Under the pieces are notes generated by a model, which searched no databases, was not told the origin of the DNA, and saw nothing but the letters and a program-made list of their open reading frames with translations. A stretch of 64,000 nucleotides of DNA from JAJRXR01 sp041402005 (GTDB lineage: Bacteria; Planctomycetota; Phycisphaerae; Phycisphaerales; UBA1924). The stretch spans positions 62,001-126,000 of the forward strand of contig JAWKTB010000003.1 of assembly GCA_041402005.1 (NCBI GenBank), given 5' to 3'. Of this stretch, positions 1-7,903 are shown one piece after another. How positions within the stretch are numbered: position 1 is the stretch's first letter; the number at the start of each line of letters is the position of its first letter. Position numbers and translations under genes: made by a program.

Positions 1-52
1 GATGCTAGTTGGGAGAAAGGGCGGTGGGGTTCGGACGGGGCGTGGGCGCATG

Positions 53-79
53 AGAACGCCCCGACACGGGGTCGGGGCG
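53..79 (-). terminator. candidate terminator hairpin after the first PEP-CTERM-like gene
   Basis: A perfect 9-bp stem (57-65 with 71-79, loop ACGGG) lies about 30 nt past the stop of the minus-strand gene that ends at 108. On the minus strand it is followed only by TTCTCA, so it is a weak intrinsic terminator at best. Confidence 0.4.
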
Positions 80-107
80 CGGGGAGAAGGGCGAGAGATG
101 GGCGGGA

Positions 108-818
108 TCAGGCGCGACGCCGACGGCGTGAGGCGCCCAGGCCCAGGACGCCGAAGCCGGCCAGCACGCCGGGGGCCGGCGTGTAGACGATCTGGTCCTG
201 GTAGCAGTCGTTGATGAGGGCGACGAGGCCCGGGACGCGACCGCCCGTGCCGACAGCGTCAAAGAGGTCGCAGAGGTAGTCGGCGATGCGGCTGTCGAGG
301 GTGTGCCCCGAGCGCCAGGAGCTGGAGGTCCAGGCCTGGAAGTCGCCGGCGTTGATGTTGAGGCTGGAGGCGGAGCCGTTGTAGTCGTCGATGATCTCCC
401 AGATGGCGAGCTGGAAGGCGGCGGCGAAGTCGTTGGAGGCGTGGGGATCGAGCTGGGCGCCGCCCGCGTAGGCGTAGAGGTCGACGATGGCCTGGGCCTT
501 GACCTCGCCCATGGGATGGTGGTCGGGGGCGTTCTTGAGGTTGGAGACGTAGAACTGGTTGTAGCGGCTGGAGACGAAGTCGTAGTAGTCGACGCAGTAG
601 GTGATCCAGTCGCCGTCGAGCGGGGAATCGCCCGGGGCGTTGATGCGGTGCTCGAGCTGGCCGGCGAAGACGCCGCCGTCGTAGCCGGAGCTGCGGATGG
701 TGACGTTGCGCCCGGCGCCGGTGCCGAGGAACTTCATCTGGACGACGTCGGCGTTGGCGGAGGTGGCGGCAATGGCGATGGCGCCCGCGAGGGACGCGGC
801 ACGGAGGACGGGTCTCAT
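108..818 (-). CDS. secreted protein with PEP-CTERM-like sorting tail
   Basis: This 236-residue protein starts with a Sec signal peptide (MRPVLRAASLAGAIAIAATSANA). It ends with a PEP-CTERM-type tail: a TPAPG motif, a short hydrophobic stretch (VLAGFGVLGLGA) and a basic cluster SRRRRRA. Such tails are recognised by exosortases, which cleave and anchor the protein at the cell surface in bacteria that make exopolysaccharide. The middle part has several Tyr-rich stretches and two Cys residues (one in TYCVDYYDF, one in YLCDLFD). That pattern resembles PEP-CTERM proteins with a thioester-type TQxA domain, and the segment AAFQLAIWEI fits it. I am confident of export and anchoring, less so of the domain. 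A pyrimidine-rich stretch just upstream (GAGAGAAAGATG on the coding strand) supplies the RBS. Confidence 0.8.
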   Translation of the reverse strand: MRPVLRAASLAGAIAIAATSANADVVQMKFLGTGAGRNVTIRSSGYDGGVFAGQLEHRINAPGDSPLDGDWITYCVDYYDFVSSRYNQFYVSNLKNAPDHHPMGEVKAQAIVDLYAYAGGAQLDPHASNDFAAAFQLAIWEIIDDYNGSASSLNINAGDFQAWTSSSWRSGHTLDSRIADYLCDLFDAVGTGGRVPGLVALINDCYQDQIVYTPAPGVLAGFGVLGLGASRRRRRA

Positions 819-1115
819 CTTTCTCTCTCCTGTCTCTCTCTTTGATTGGCGGCGGCCCGGCGGGCGTCGTCACAAACGTGCCACGGCGCGGTCGTGACGC
901 CATCGCACTGGCGGGTCGGCGGGACCGGCGGGACCGGGTGGCGCGGGCTGTGATGGTCGCGCGGCGGGCGGCGCGGGTCGTGCGGGTCGCCCGGGCGCCT
1001 TCGCCCCGGCGTTCTCGGGGCTCGGCGTGGGGCGGGTGTGGGGAAGGTGTCTCGGGCGCGGTGGGGGCGGTCCGGCGCGTTACACTTGGTGTCGGTCTAG
1101 AGACAGGATGTCGCC
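819..1115. promoter_or_regulatory. divergent intergenic region upstream of dnaE
   Basis: This is 297 bp between two divergent genes and must hold both promoters. It is extremely GC-rich. I see no clear -10/-35 pair. The only less GC-rich part is just before dnaE, and an AGGA at about 1107 can serve as the dnaE RBS. I see no hairpin or small ORF that I would support. Confidence 0.3.
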
Positions 1116-4100
1116 ATGGGGATGATCGCCGCGGAGACGGCTTCGGCGCCCGGCGTCGCGCCGCCCGAGAACGCGCCAGACAACCCGTTCGTCCACCTCC
1201 ACCTGCACTCGGAGTACTCGCTGCTCGACGGCGGCAACCGCCTCGACAAGCTGGTGCGCCGGGTGAAGGAGCTGGGGATGTCGGCGGTCGCGGTGACGGA
1301 CCACGGCAACATCCACGCGGCGGTCAACTTCTACGAGAAGGCCCGGGCCGCCGGCATCAAGCCCATCCTGGGCGTCGAGGCGTACGTCGCGCCGGGGGAC
1401 CGCAAGGACCGGACGTTCAGCGGGGAGCAGGACGGGGGGCGTCACCTCGTGCTGCTCGCCGAGAACCAGCGGGGGTGGGAGAACCTCCTGTACCTCTGCT
1501 CGGAGGCGTACCTGACGGGGTTCTACTTCAGGCCCCGGATGGACCGGGAGCTTCTGGAGGCGCACAGCGAGGGGCTGATCGCGATCTCGGGGCACCTGGG
1601 GTCCGAGCTGGCCCTGCACCTGGTCGAGTACGAGCAGCAGAAGGACCGGGCGGCATGGAAGCGGGCGGTCGAGGCGGCCCAGTGGCACGCCAGGACGTTC
1701 GAGGGCTCAGAGGGCGGGCCCGGGTTCTACGTCGAGCTGCAGCACCACATCGGGCTGCAGAACTCGATCAACAAGCACCTGATCCGCCTGGCCCGCGAGC
1801 TCGAGCTTCCGCTCGTGTGCGACAACGACAGCCACTTCCTCATGGAGGCGGACCACGACGCGCACGACACGCTGATCTGCATCTCGACGGGGAAGGTCAA
1901 GAGCGATCCGGCGCGGATGCGCTATCCCGAGGCGCTCTACGTCAAGGGCCCCGAGGAGATGTGGGAGATCTTCGGGGGCGACGAGTACAACAACGAGACG
2001 TACGGGGACGCCGGCAGAGAGGCGCTGCGGAACACCGCCGCGATCGCGGAGCGGTGCAACGTCGAGCTTCCGATCGGGGCGAGTCATGCGCCGGTGGTGG
2101 CGGTGGTGGCTCCCCGTGAGGAGGACTTGCCGCGGCACGACGACCCGGCGTACGCCGGCGACCTGACGGCGTGGTACAAGAGCTTGTGCTCGAAGATCGA
2201 GCTTCGCCCGGCGACCGACCCCGACCTGAAGCAGGACGAGCTGAAGCTCGAGTGTGATCGGGCGCTGCGCCTGCTGTGCGGGGCGGGGATGGTGTGGCGG
2301 TATGGGCCGGAGATTCTGGCGTCGAGGCATGAAGTGGTGGAGGGGGAAGAAGGGGGGCAAGATGCCCCCCGCTCCGAGGAGGAAGAAGGAGAGGGCGGAG
2401 GAGACGGGCGGGACGCCCATCCCACCGAGGGGACGGAGGATTGGAAGAAGTGGGCCCGCCTGAACCGCGAGCTGAAGATCCTCGCGGACAAGTCGATCAG
2501 CGCGTACTTCCTGATCGTGTGGGACTTCGTGAGCTGGGGGCGCTCGCGGGGGATCCCGGCGCTGGCGCGTGGCTCGGGCGTGGGGACGATGGTGGGGTAC
2601 GTGCTGGGTCTTTCCAACGCGTGCCCGGTGCATTACGGGTTGCTCTTCGAGCGATTCACCGACCCCGACCGGAGTGAGTACCCCGACATCGACATCGACC
2701 TGTGCCAGGACGGACGTGGGGACGTCATCGATTACGTGCGTGAGAAGTACGGGCACGTGGCCCAGATCATCACGTTCGGGACGCTCAAGGCGCGTGCCGC
2801 GATCCGGGACGTGGCGCGGGTGCTGGAGATGCCCCTGGGCGAGGCGGACCGTCTGGCGAAGCTGGTGCCCGAGCAGCTCGGGATCACGCTGGACGCGGCG
2901 CTCGATCAGGAGCCGGACTTCAAAAAGGTCTACGACACGGACGAGTTGGCCAGGCGCGTCGTGGACACGGGGCGCGTGATCGAGGGGCAGGCGAGACACG
3001 CGAGCGTGCACGCCGCCGGCGTCATCGTCGCCACCAGGCCCCTGCACGAGGTCGTGCCCCTGTACAAGCAGTCGGGGGCGGCGGAGACCGAGGTCGTCAC
3101 GCAGTGGGACGGGCCGACGTGCGAGAAGATGGGCCTGCTCAAGATGGACTTTCTTGGGCTGCGGACGCTGTCGGTGATCGAGCGAGCGAAGGCGATCATT
3201 CGGCAGACATTGTCCGAAGACGAGATCTGGAGGGCGGTCGGCAGGGACGAAGCGACGCAGCAACGCAGCGACGGGGGGGGAGAAGGCTCCACTTCGTCGC
3301 TCCGTCGCTCCGTCGCCTCATCGCTTCCCCCACACCCCCTCGACCTCGACCGCCTCGGCTACGCCGACCAGCGCGTCTTCGAGATGTTTCGGCGGGGCGA
3401 CACCACCGGCGTGTTCCAGTTCGAGTCGGGCGGGATGCGCCGCCTGCTGGTCGAGATGAAGCCCGACCGCCTGGAGGACCTGATCGCGGCCAACGCGCTG
3501 TTCAGGCCCGGGCCGATGGACCTGATCCCGGACTACAACCGGCGCAAGCACGGGCAGGACCACGTGCCCCGGGTGCATCCGATCGTTGACAAGTTCACCG
3601 CCGAGACGTACGGCGTGATGGTCTACCAGGAACAGGTCATGCAAATTGTGCACGAGCTGGGCGGGATCCCGCTGCGCTCGGCGTACACGCTCATCAAGGC
3701 GATCAGCAAGAAGAAGGCCAAGGTCATCGACGCCAACCGCCCCAGGTTCATCGAGGGCGCGGGCAAGCAGGGCCTGGCAAAGAAGGATGCCGAGGAACTG
3801 TTCGAGTTGATCTTGAAGTTCGCCGGGTACGGCTTCAACAAGAGCCACTCGACGGGGTACGCGATCGTCGCGTACCAGACGGCGTACCTGAAGACGTACT
3901 TCCCCGCGCACTACATGGCGGCTTTCCTGAGCTACGAGAGTCAGGCGCAAAAGATCGCGGACTGGATCCCGTACCTGGAAGACTGCCGCAAGACGCGGGT
4001 GATCGATCCGAAGACGGGCGAGGTTCTTCGCGTCGGCATCGAGGTCAAGCCGCCGGACGTGAACTTGTCGGCGTCGGACTTCACGGTCGTCTACGAGGAC

Positions 4101-4478
4101 GGCGAGGCGGCGCGGGCGGACGCGGGGCACATCCGGTTCGGCATGCGCGCACTCAAGGGGGCGGGCGCCAGGGCGATCGAGGCGATTATCGCGGAGAGGG
4201 ACCAGGGACCGGGGACTAGCGACCAGGGCAAGCGGAAGGCGTACACGTCACTCTTCGACTTCTGCGAGCGGGTACCGCCCGGGACCGTCAACAAAGCCAC
4301 GATCGAGGCGCTGGTGAAGTCGGGCGCGTTTGATTCGGTGCACTCGCGCGACGAGCGGGCGGCGATGGTCGCGACGATCGATCAGGCGGTCGCCGCCGGC
4401 CAGAAGATCGCGCAGGACAAAGCGGCGGGGCAGAATCAGTTGTTTGGGTTCGGGGTGAGGACGATTCGAGCCGGTTGA
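1116..4478 (+). CDS. dnaE: DNA polymerase III alpha subunit, N-terminal 1120 residues (frame broken)
   Basis: This is the catalytic subunit of the replicative polymerase. In order it has a PHP domain (HLHSEYSLLDG, residues 29-39), the palm with catalytic aspartates in PDIDIDLCQDGR (D524, D526), the fingers (FRPGPMDLIPDY, then GYGFNKSHSTGYAIVAYQTAYLK) and a helix-hairpin-helix region. It ends with RTIRAG and TGA at 4476, just where the linker to the OB fold should begin. The OB fold follows in the -1 frame from 4475. Three low-complexity stretches look like inserted repeats: residues about 408-442, 709-744 and 1027-1043. The flanking sequence matches normal DnaE, so the insertions sit in surface loops. 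The start at 1116 is preceded by an AGGA. Identity is certain. Whether the frame break is real is open (see findings). Confidence 0.95.
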   Translation: MGMIAAETASAPGVAPPENAPDNPFVHLHLHSEYSLLDGGNRLDKLVRRVKELGMSAVAVTDHGNIHAAVNFYEKARAAGIKPILGVEAYVAPGDRKDRTFSGEQDGGRHLVLLAENQRGWENLLYLCSEAYLTGFYFRPRMDRELLEAHSEGLIAISGHLGSELALHLVEYEQQKDRAAWKRAVEAAQWHARTFEGSEGGPGFYVELQHHIGLQNSINKHLIRLARELELPLVCDNDSHFLMEADHDAHDTLICISTGKVKSDPARMRYPEALYVKGPEEMWEIFGGDEYNNETYGDAGREALRNTAAIAERCNVELPIGASHAPVVAVVAPREEDLPRHDDPAYAGDLTAWYKSLCSKIELRPATDPDLKQDELKLECDRALRLLCGAGMVWRYGPEILASRHEVVEGEEGGQDAPRSEEEEGEGGGDGRDAHPTEGTEDWKKWARLNRELKILADKSISAYFLIVWDFVSWGRSRGIPALARGSGVGTMVGYVLGLSNACPVHYGLLFERFTDPDRSEYPDIDIDLCQDGRGDVIDYVREKYGHVAQIITFGTLKARAAIRDVARVLEMPLGEADRLAKLVPEQLGITLDAALDQEPDFKKVYDTDELARRVVDTGRVIEGQARHASVHAAGVIVATRPLHEVVPLYKQSGAAETEVVTQWDGPTCEKMGLLKMDFLGLRTLSVIERAKAIIRQTLSEDEIWRAVGRDEATQQRSDGGGEGSTSSLRRSVASSLPPHPLDLDRLGYADQRVFEMFRRGDTTGVFQFESGGMRRLLVEMKPDRLEDLIAANALFRPGPMDLIPDYNRRKHGQDHVPRVHPIVDKFTAETYGVMVYQEQVMQIVHELGGIPLRSAYTLIKAISKKKAKVIDANRPRFIEGAGKQGLAKKDAEELFELILKFAGYGFNKSHSTGYAIVAYQTAYLKTYFPAHYMAAFLSYESQAQKIADWIPYLEDCRKTRVIDPKTGEVLRVGIEVKPPDVNLSASDFTVVYEDGEAARADAGHIRFGMRALKGAGARAIEAIIAERDQGPGTSDQGKRKAYTSLFDFCERVPPGTVNKATIEALVKSGAFDSVHSRDERAAMVATIDQAVAAGQKIAQDKAAGQNQLFGFGVRTIRAG
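2352..2431 (+). repeat. two palindromic repeat units inserted in dnaE
   Basis: Two short hairpins lie side by side inside dnaE: GGGGGGCAAGATGCCCCCC followed by GCTCCGAGGA, and GGGCGGGACGCCC followed by ATCCCACCGA. The same modular form (GGGC, five bases, GCCC, then a fixed tail) occurs in gaps near 8.25, 8.98, 21.07 and 61.25 kb. Translated, they give an acidic, Gly-rich stretch with no DnaE counterpart, between the segment ending EILASRHEVV and the segment beginning EDWKKWARLN. Confidence 0.7.
3238..3342 (+). repeat. short degenerate-heptamer inverted repeat inserted in dnaE
   Basis: A run of ACGCAG/GCGACG-type units (about 3246-3275) is followed by its approximate inverted form (CGTCGCTCCGTCGCTCCGTC and on to about 3330). 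It encodes a Ser/Arg/Gly-rich stretch around residues 709-744, between the segment SEDEIWRAVG and the normal fingers segment LGYADQRVFEMF. It looks like an inserted intergenic-type repeat kept in frame. Confidence 0.55.
4194..4243 (+). repeat. GGGACCAGGGACCGGGGAC-type tandem repeat in dnaE
   Basis: Near-tandem units of the form GGGACCA/GGGACCG/GGGACTA are read in frame as RDQGPGTSDQGKRK, residues about 1027-1040. They interrupt the stretch between IEAIIAE and YTSLFDFCERV, which are contiguous in ordinary DnaE. The unit resembles the simple intergenic repeats of planctomycete genomes. Confidence 0.55.
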
Positions 4479-4496
4479 AAACCGGCTCCACCGGGG
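4467..4496 (+). repeat. perfect palindrome at the dnaE frame break
   Basis: A perfect 9-bp stem (GAGCCGGTT, loop GAA, AACCGGCTC; 4469-4489) is followed by CACCGGGG. The frame-0 stop TGA and the frame -1 TTG start both lie within this hairpin. It sits in the variable linker between the HhH region and the OB fold of DnaE and has the same hairpin-plus-tail design as the other repeats in this window. Confidence 0.65.
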
Positions 4497-5245
4497 GGAG
4501 TGAGATCCCGCTGGCGAAGGTGGCGCCCTGGAGCGAGTCGGAGACGCTCCGCCAGGAGAAGGAGACGCTCGGGTTCTACGTGTCGAGTCATCCGCTCGAG
4601 CAGTGGGCGGCGTGGACGAGCGCGTTCCCGGTCACGCCCCTGGGGCAGGCGGGCCAGTTGCCCCAGGACAAGCGGGTGATCGTCGCGGCGCTCGTGCAGT
4701 CGTGCCGCCAGATCGTGGTGCGAAACGGGAGGAGCGCCGGGCAGAAGATGGCGATTCTGACGCTCGAGGACATGACGGGGGTGGCCGAGGCGGTGATGTT
4801 CTCGGATTGCTTCAACAGGTTCGGGCACCTGCTCGAGGACGACGCGCCCAAGTTCGTGCTCGGGCGCGTGGACCACGCGCGGGGCGAGGGGCAACTCGTG
4901 GTGGACCGGATGGCGCCGATCGACGGGTTGCCACTGGAGCGCAACCGCCTGCGTCTGGTGTTGCGGGATCAGCGTCTGAACGGCTCGGGCAGGGCGGCGG
5001 TGGAGCGGATCGCGGAGCTGGCCTCGGGCGAAGCGCCCGAGGGAGTCGAGCGGGCGCCGATCGACGTGGTCATCGAGACCAAGGACGCCTGGATCGCCGT
5101 CGAGACCCCGGGCGAGCGTCGCGTGGCGGTGACGCCCGCCACGGTCCGGGCTCTCGTCGATGCCCTCGGCCTCGGGAGCGTGCAGCTCACCGGGGGTGTC
5201 TCGGTCGAGCTGAACAAGCGGGACGACCGTCGGCGACGGGCATAG
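4475..5245 (+). CDS. dnaE: DNA polymerase III alpha subunit, C-terminal part (OB fold), -1 frame
   Basis: These 256 residues continue DnaE in the -1 frame. The stretch WSESETLRQEKETLGFYVSS followed by HPLEQW is the standard lead-in to the OB fold. KMAILTLEDMTGVAEAVMF is the core of the tRNA_anti-type OB fold that binds single-stranded DNA. The C-terminal domain is divergent and ends at VELNKRDDRRRRA. The first usable start is a TTG that overlaps the upstream stop as TTGA, so a coupled two-chain polymerase is formally possible. However, one extra G in the GGGG run at 4452-4455 would join the two parts through an acidic linker (FGGEDDSSRLKTG), so a lost base or a sequencing error is at least as likely. 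Confidence 0.9.
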   Translation: MKTGSTGGSEIPLAKVAPWSESETLRQEKETLGFYVSSHPLEQWAAWTSAFPVTPLGQAGQLPQDKRVIVAALVQSCRQIVVRNGRSAGQKMAILTLEDMTGVAEAVMFSDCFNRFGHLLEDDAPKFVLGRVDHARGEGQLVVDRMAPIDGLPLERNRLRLVLRDQRLNGSGRAAVERIAELASGEAPEGVERAPIDVVIETKDAWIAVETPGERRVAVTPATVRALVDALGLGSVQLTGGVSVELNKRDDRRRRA

Positions 5246-5257
5246 TCCACCGGTGTT

Positions 5258-5327
5258 ATTCATGAATATCGGCCTTGAATTCACATATATTGTGATTTCA
5301 TGTGATTGTTCGTGGTAAAATCACAGC
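5258..5327. promoter_or_regulatory. AT-rich palindromic operator/promoter of the fic gene
   Basis: This AT-rich island stands out in a very GC-rich genome. It contains ATTCATGAAT (5258-5267, self-complementary), TCACA-TATAT-TGTGA (5281-5295) and an 8-bp inverted repeat TGTGATTT/AAATCACA (5291-5298 with 5318-5325), plus an extra direct TGTGATT at 5301-5307. The last arm ends 4 nt before the proposed ATG, so a bound regulator would block initiation. The Fic protein has a winged-helix-like C-terminus, which makes autoregulation a reasonable guess. Confidence 0.5.
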
Positions 5328-5329
5328 GA

Positions 5330-6544
5330 ATGTCCAATTCGCCACAATCCGGGAGCCCCAATCCAAAGCCGGCTTCGCCCGGGCGTCTGGTCCCGGTGCG
5401 GCTGGGTCGGGGCGAGGGCGACGGGGGGGAGACCATCCTGGGATTCCTGCCTGATCCCCTTCCCCCCGAGGCGGACTGGGTGGGGATCTGCGGGCGCCAG
5501 GCGGAGGGGCTCCTGGGGGCGACCCTGGCGCTGGGGAGGCTCGACGGGCTGGCGGGGAGGCTGCCCCACCCGGACCTCTTGCTGCGCCCCCTTTGGGCGC
5601 GCGAGGCGCAGTTGTCGTCGCGGATCGAGGACGTGGTGACGACGGCCGAGGAGGTCGCGCTCATCGGGACGGGGGACGAGTCGGACGAGGCGCGGGAGGT
5701 GTGGAACTACTTGCGGGCGCTCGAGCGGGGGATGGATGTGTCGGGGGCGATCGACGCCGATCTCTTGTGCGCGCTGCACGAGATCCTGATGGACGGCGTG
5801 CGGGGTCGGGAGAAGGCGCCGGGGCGGTTGCGCGATCGGGCGGTGTGGATCGGGCGGCCCGGGTCCGGGCCTCGATCGGCGCGGTACGTGCCGCCGGGGG
5901 CGAGTCGGCTGGAGAAGCTGCTGGAGGATCTGGCGGCGTTCATCGCGGCGCCGAGCGAGCGGATCCCGAAGCTCGTCGCGATCGCGCTGGCGCACTACCA
6001 ATTCGAGGCGATCCATCCGTTTTTGGACGGCAACGGACGCGTCGGGCGCCTGCTGATTTCCTTGCTGCTGTGCCGGTATGGGTTGATCGAGCGGCCCTTG
6101 GTGTACGTCAGCGCCTACATCGACAAGCACAAGCGGACGTATTACGACCTGCTCTTGGGGGTCAGCCGCGACGGGGCGTGGGAGGACTGGATCGCATACT
6201 TCCTGGACGCGGTGCGGACGCAGGCCGAGGACGCGGCGGTCCGGTGCGGGCTGCTGGTGAAGCTCCGCGACGACATGCTCCGGCGCGTGCTCGACTCGGG
6301 CAAGGGCGGGGCGAAGCTGGACGGGCTGATCGACGAGCTGTTCCGCCAGCCGGTCTTGAGCGTGAAGATGGTGACCGAGTCGCTGGACGTCACGGACGTG
6401 ACGGCGAGGCGGTACGTCGAGCTGCTCGTGTCGGTGGGGGTGCTCGAGGAGATCACGGGGGGGACGTACGCCAAGCGGTACGCGTGCCGAGAGGTCTTGC
6501 GGCTGATCGAGTCGGACACGCCGGAGATCGAGTTGCAGGGATGA
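5330..6544 (+). CDS. Fic family protein (probable AMPylating enzyme), SoFic-like
   Basis: This is a 404-residue protein from ATG 5330; a TTG at 5306 is an alternative start. It has an N-terminal Fic_N domain (PLPPEADW through ALGRLDGL). Next is an inhibitory-helix-like motif SSRIED, where families usually show (S/T)xxxE(G/N), so the last position has changed. The catalytic Fic motif HPFLDGNGRVGR is complete, with the His that activates the target hydroxyl and the anion-binding GNGR. The C-terminal 100 residues (LDVTDVTARRYVELLVSVGV) read as a winged helix, as in single-chain SoFic-type proteins. Family members usually transfer AMP to Tyr/Thr/Ser of target proteins. The target is unknown, and no partner antitoxin gene is adjacent. 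Confidence 0.9.
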   Translation: MSNSPQSGSPNPKPASPGRLVPVRLGRGEGDGGETILGFLPDPLPPEADWVGICGRQAEGLLGATLALGRLDGLAGRLPHPDLLLRPLWAREAQLSSRIEDVVTTAEEVALIGTGDESDEAREVWNYLRALERGMDVSGAIDADLLCALHEILMDGVRGREKAPGRLRDRAVWIGRPGSGPRSARYVPPGASRLEKLLEDLAAFIAAPSERIPKLVAIALAHYQFEAIHPFLDGNGRVGRLLISLLLCRYGLIERPLVYVSAYIDKHKRTYYDLLLGVSRDGAWEDWIAYFLDAVRTQAEDAAVRCGLLVKLRDDMLRRVLDSGKGGAKLDGLIDELFRQPVLSVKMVTESLDVTDVTARRYVELLVSVGVLEEITGGTYAKRYACREVLRLIESDTPEIELQG

Positions 6545-6558
6545 GGCGGCTCGGGTGT

Positions 6559-7119
6559 TCAGGCGCGTCGACGGCGTGAAAGGGCGGCGAGGCCGAGGGC
6601 GAAGGGGCACCAGGTCGCGGGCGAGGGGAGGACGTTGTAGAGGACGGTGATGGTGCTGTTCCACTGTGCGTCGGCGCCGAGGATGTCGTCCACGCTCTCG
6701 TAGAACTCGAACTGGAGGATGCCGGAGTTGATGTTGATATCCGGAATCCCGATGTCGGCGAGCTTGATGGGTTGGACTGTGAAGTGGATGCCGGACGAGG
6801 GCGCGGGGGCATCGATCCCGGAGCCGGGGTTGACGTCGAGCAGGAGGGTGGCGCCCGGGCCTGTCCCGCCGTCGGAGAAGGCGATGTGGGCGTCGCTGGC
6901 CCAACTGTTCCCGAAGGTATGGAGCGTGGTGTCCCAGCCGACGCCGATGATCTGGATGGGAGCGCCGAAGTTGAAGGTGAGGGTGTCATTGAAGGCGAAG
7001 CCGAACGTGCCGATGCTGTCCTGGGGAGAGCCGAAGGCCAGGTTCGCGGTGAAGTAGGCACGAGCGCCGGAGCAGGCGAGCGCGCAGACGACGACGGCGG
7101 ACGAGACTCGCAGGATCAT
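6559..7119 (-). CDS. secreted protein with PEP-CTERM-like tail
   Basis: This is a 186-residue protein from the ATG at 7119, which is preceded by AGAGGGG. Longer in-frame extensions upstream are not supported. It starts with a signal peptide (MILRVSSAVVVCALACSGARA). The body is rich in beta-strand-type sequence (YFTANLAFGS, LTFNFGAPIQIIGVGWD). It ends with a short PSPATW motif, a hydrophobic stretch and SRRRRA, which is the PEP-CTERM layout. It is probably exported and anchored by an exosortase. Its function is unknown. It converges with fic, with only 14 bp between the stops. Confidence 0.75.
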   Translation of the reverse strand: MILRVSSAVVVCALACSGARAYFTANLAFGSPQDSIGTFGFAFNDTLTFNFGAPIQIIGVGWDTTLHTFGNSWASDAHIAFSDGGTGPGATLLLDVNPGSGIDAPAPSSGIHFTVQPIKLADIGIPDININSGILQFEFYESVDDILGADAQWNSTITVLYNVLPSPATWCPFALGLAALSRRRRA

Positions 7120-7270
7120 GGTTTCCCCTCTTTCTCTCGGGCCGAGTCGGAGGCGCCCTGAAGACGCCAGGAGACGTGACCCCGGCTCCGGCCCCTGCAA
7201 CGTCGCAGCGTAAAGACAGGGTCGGGCTCTGGGCAAGGCGAAAGGCCGAAGATCGGCGGCGGCGGGGCGA

Positions 7271-7903
7271 TCAGCCCGGCCAGCGCGTCTTCAGGTGGTG
7301 CGGGACCCCGAGCAGGTCGAGCACCTTGCCGACGGTGAAGTCGATCAGGTCGTCGATGGTCTTGGGGTGGAGGTAGAAGCCGGGGTTGGGCGAGCAGATG
7401 TGCGCGCCGGCCAGGGCGAGGGTGCGCATGTTCTCGATGTCGATGAGCGACAGCGGCATCTCGCGGTGGCAGAGGACGAGGGGGCGGCGTTCCTTGAGGG
7501 TGACGCCGGCGGCGCGGGCGACCAGGTTCGAGCCCGAGCCGGTCGCGATCTGACCCAGCGAGGTCGAGGAGCAGGGGATCACGACCATGCCGTCGTGCAG
7601 GAAGCTGCCCGAGGCGATGACGGCGCCGACGTCCTTGTTGGGGTGGACGATCAGGCGTCGGCGGTGGTCGGCGGCGTCGGGGGACGCTGCGAGTTCGGGC
7701 AGGAGCTGGTCGAGGTCGGGCTTGCGGACGTCGAGCTCGTCGAAGAGGAGGCGCTGGCCGTAGTCGGAGACGACGAGGTGGACCTCGTGCCCGGCGGTGA
7801 GAAGGAGCTGGAGGAGGCGGCGGGCGTAGAGCGCGCCCGAGGCGCCGGTGATGGCGACGACGAAGCGGCGCCCGGGGTCGGTGGTGTGCGCGGGCGGGGG
7901 CAT
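7271..7903 (-). CDS. ubiX: flavin prenyltransferase UbiX
   Basis: This 210-residue enzyme joins dimethylallyl phosphate to FMN to make prenylated FMN, the cofactor of UbiD-type decarboxylases. The N-terminal FVVAITGASGALYARRLL is the FMN-binding signature. HLVVSDYGQRLLFDE, GSFLHDGMVVIPCS and LVLCHREMPLS are further conserved blocks, and the length is typical of the family. No ubiD is in this window. The gene stands alone, with a repeat-filled gap upstream. Confidence 0.93.
   Translation of the reverse strand: MPPPAHTTDPGRRFVVAITGASGALYARRLLQLLLTAGHEVHLVVSDYGQRLLFDELDVRKPDLDQLLPELAASPDAADHRRRLIVHPNKDVGAVIASGSFLHDGMVVIPCSSTSLGQIATGSGSNLVARAAGVTLKERRPLVLCHREMPLSLIDIENMRTLALAGAHICSPNPGFYLHPKTIDDLIDFTVGKVLDLLGVPHHLKTRWPG

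Noticed and set aside
842..2119. Long plus-strand open frame over the start of dnaE
   Set aside because: Its translation is Arg/Gly/Pro-rich with no domain, and it overlaps the clear DnaE frame. It is a GC-rich shadow.
5281..5325. TGTGA/TCACA half-sites as a CRP/FNR-type site
   Set aside because: The spacing is not the 6 bp of a CRP site (5 and 15 or more here), so I kept it as an unnamed operator.
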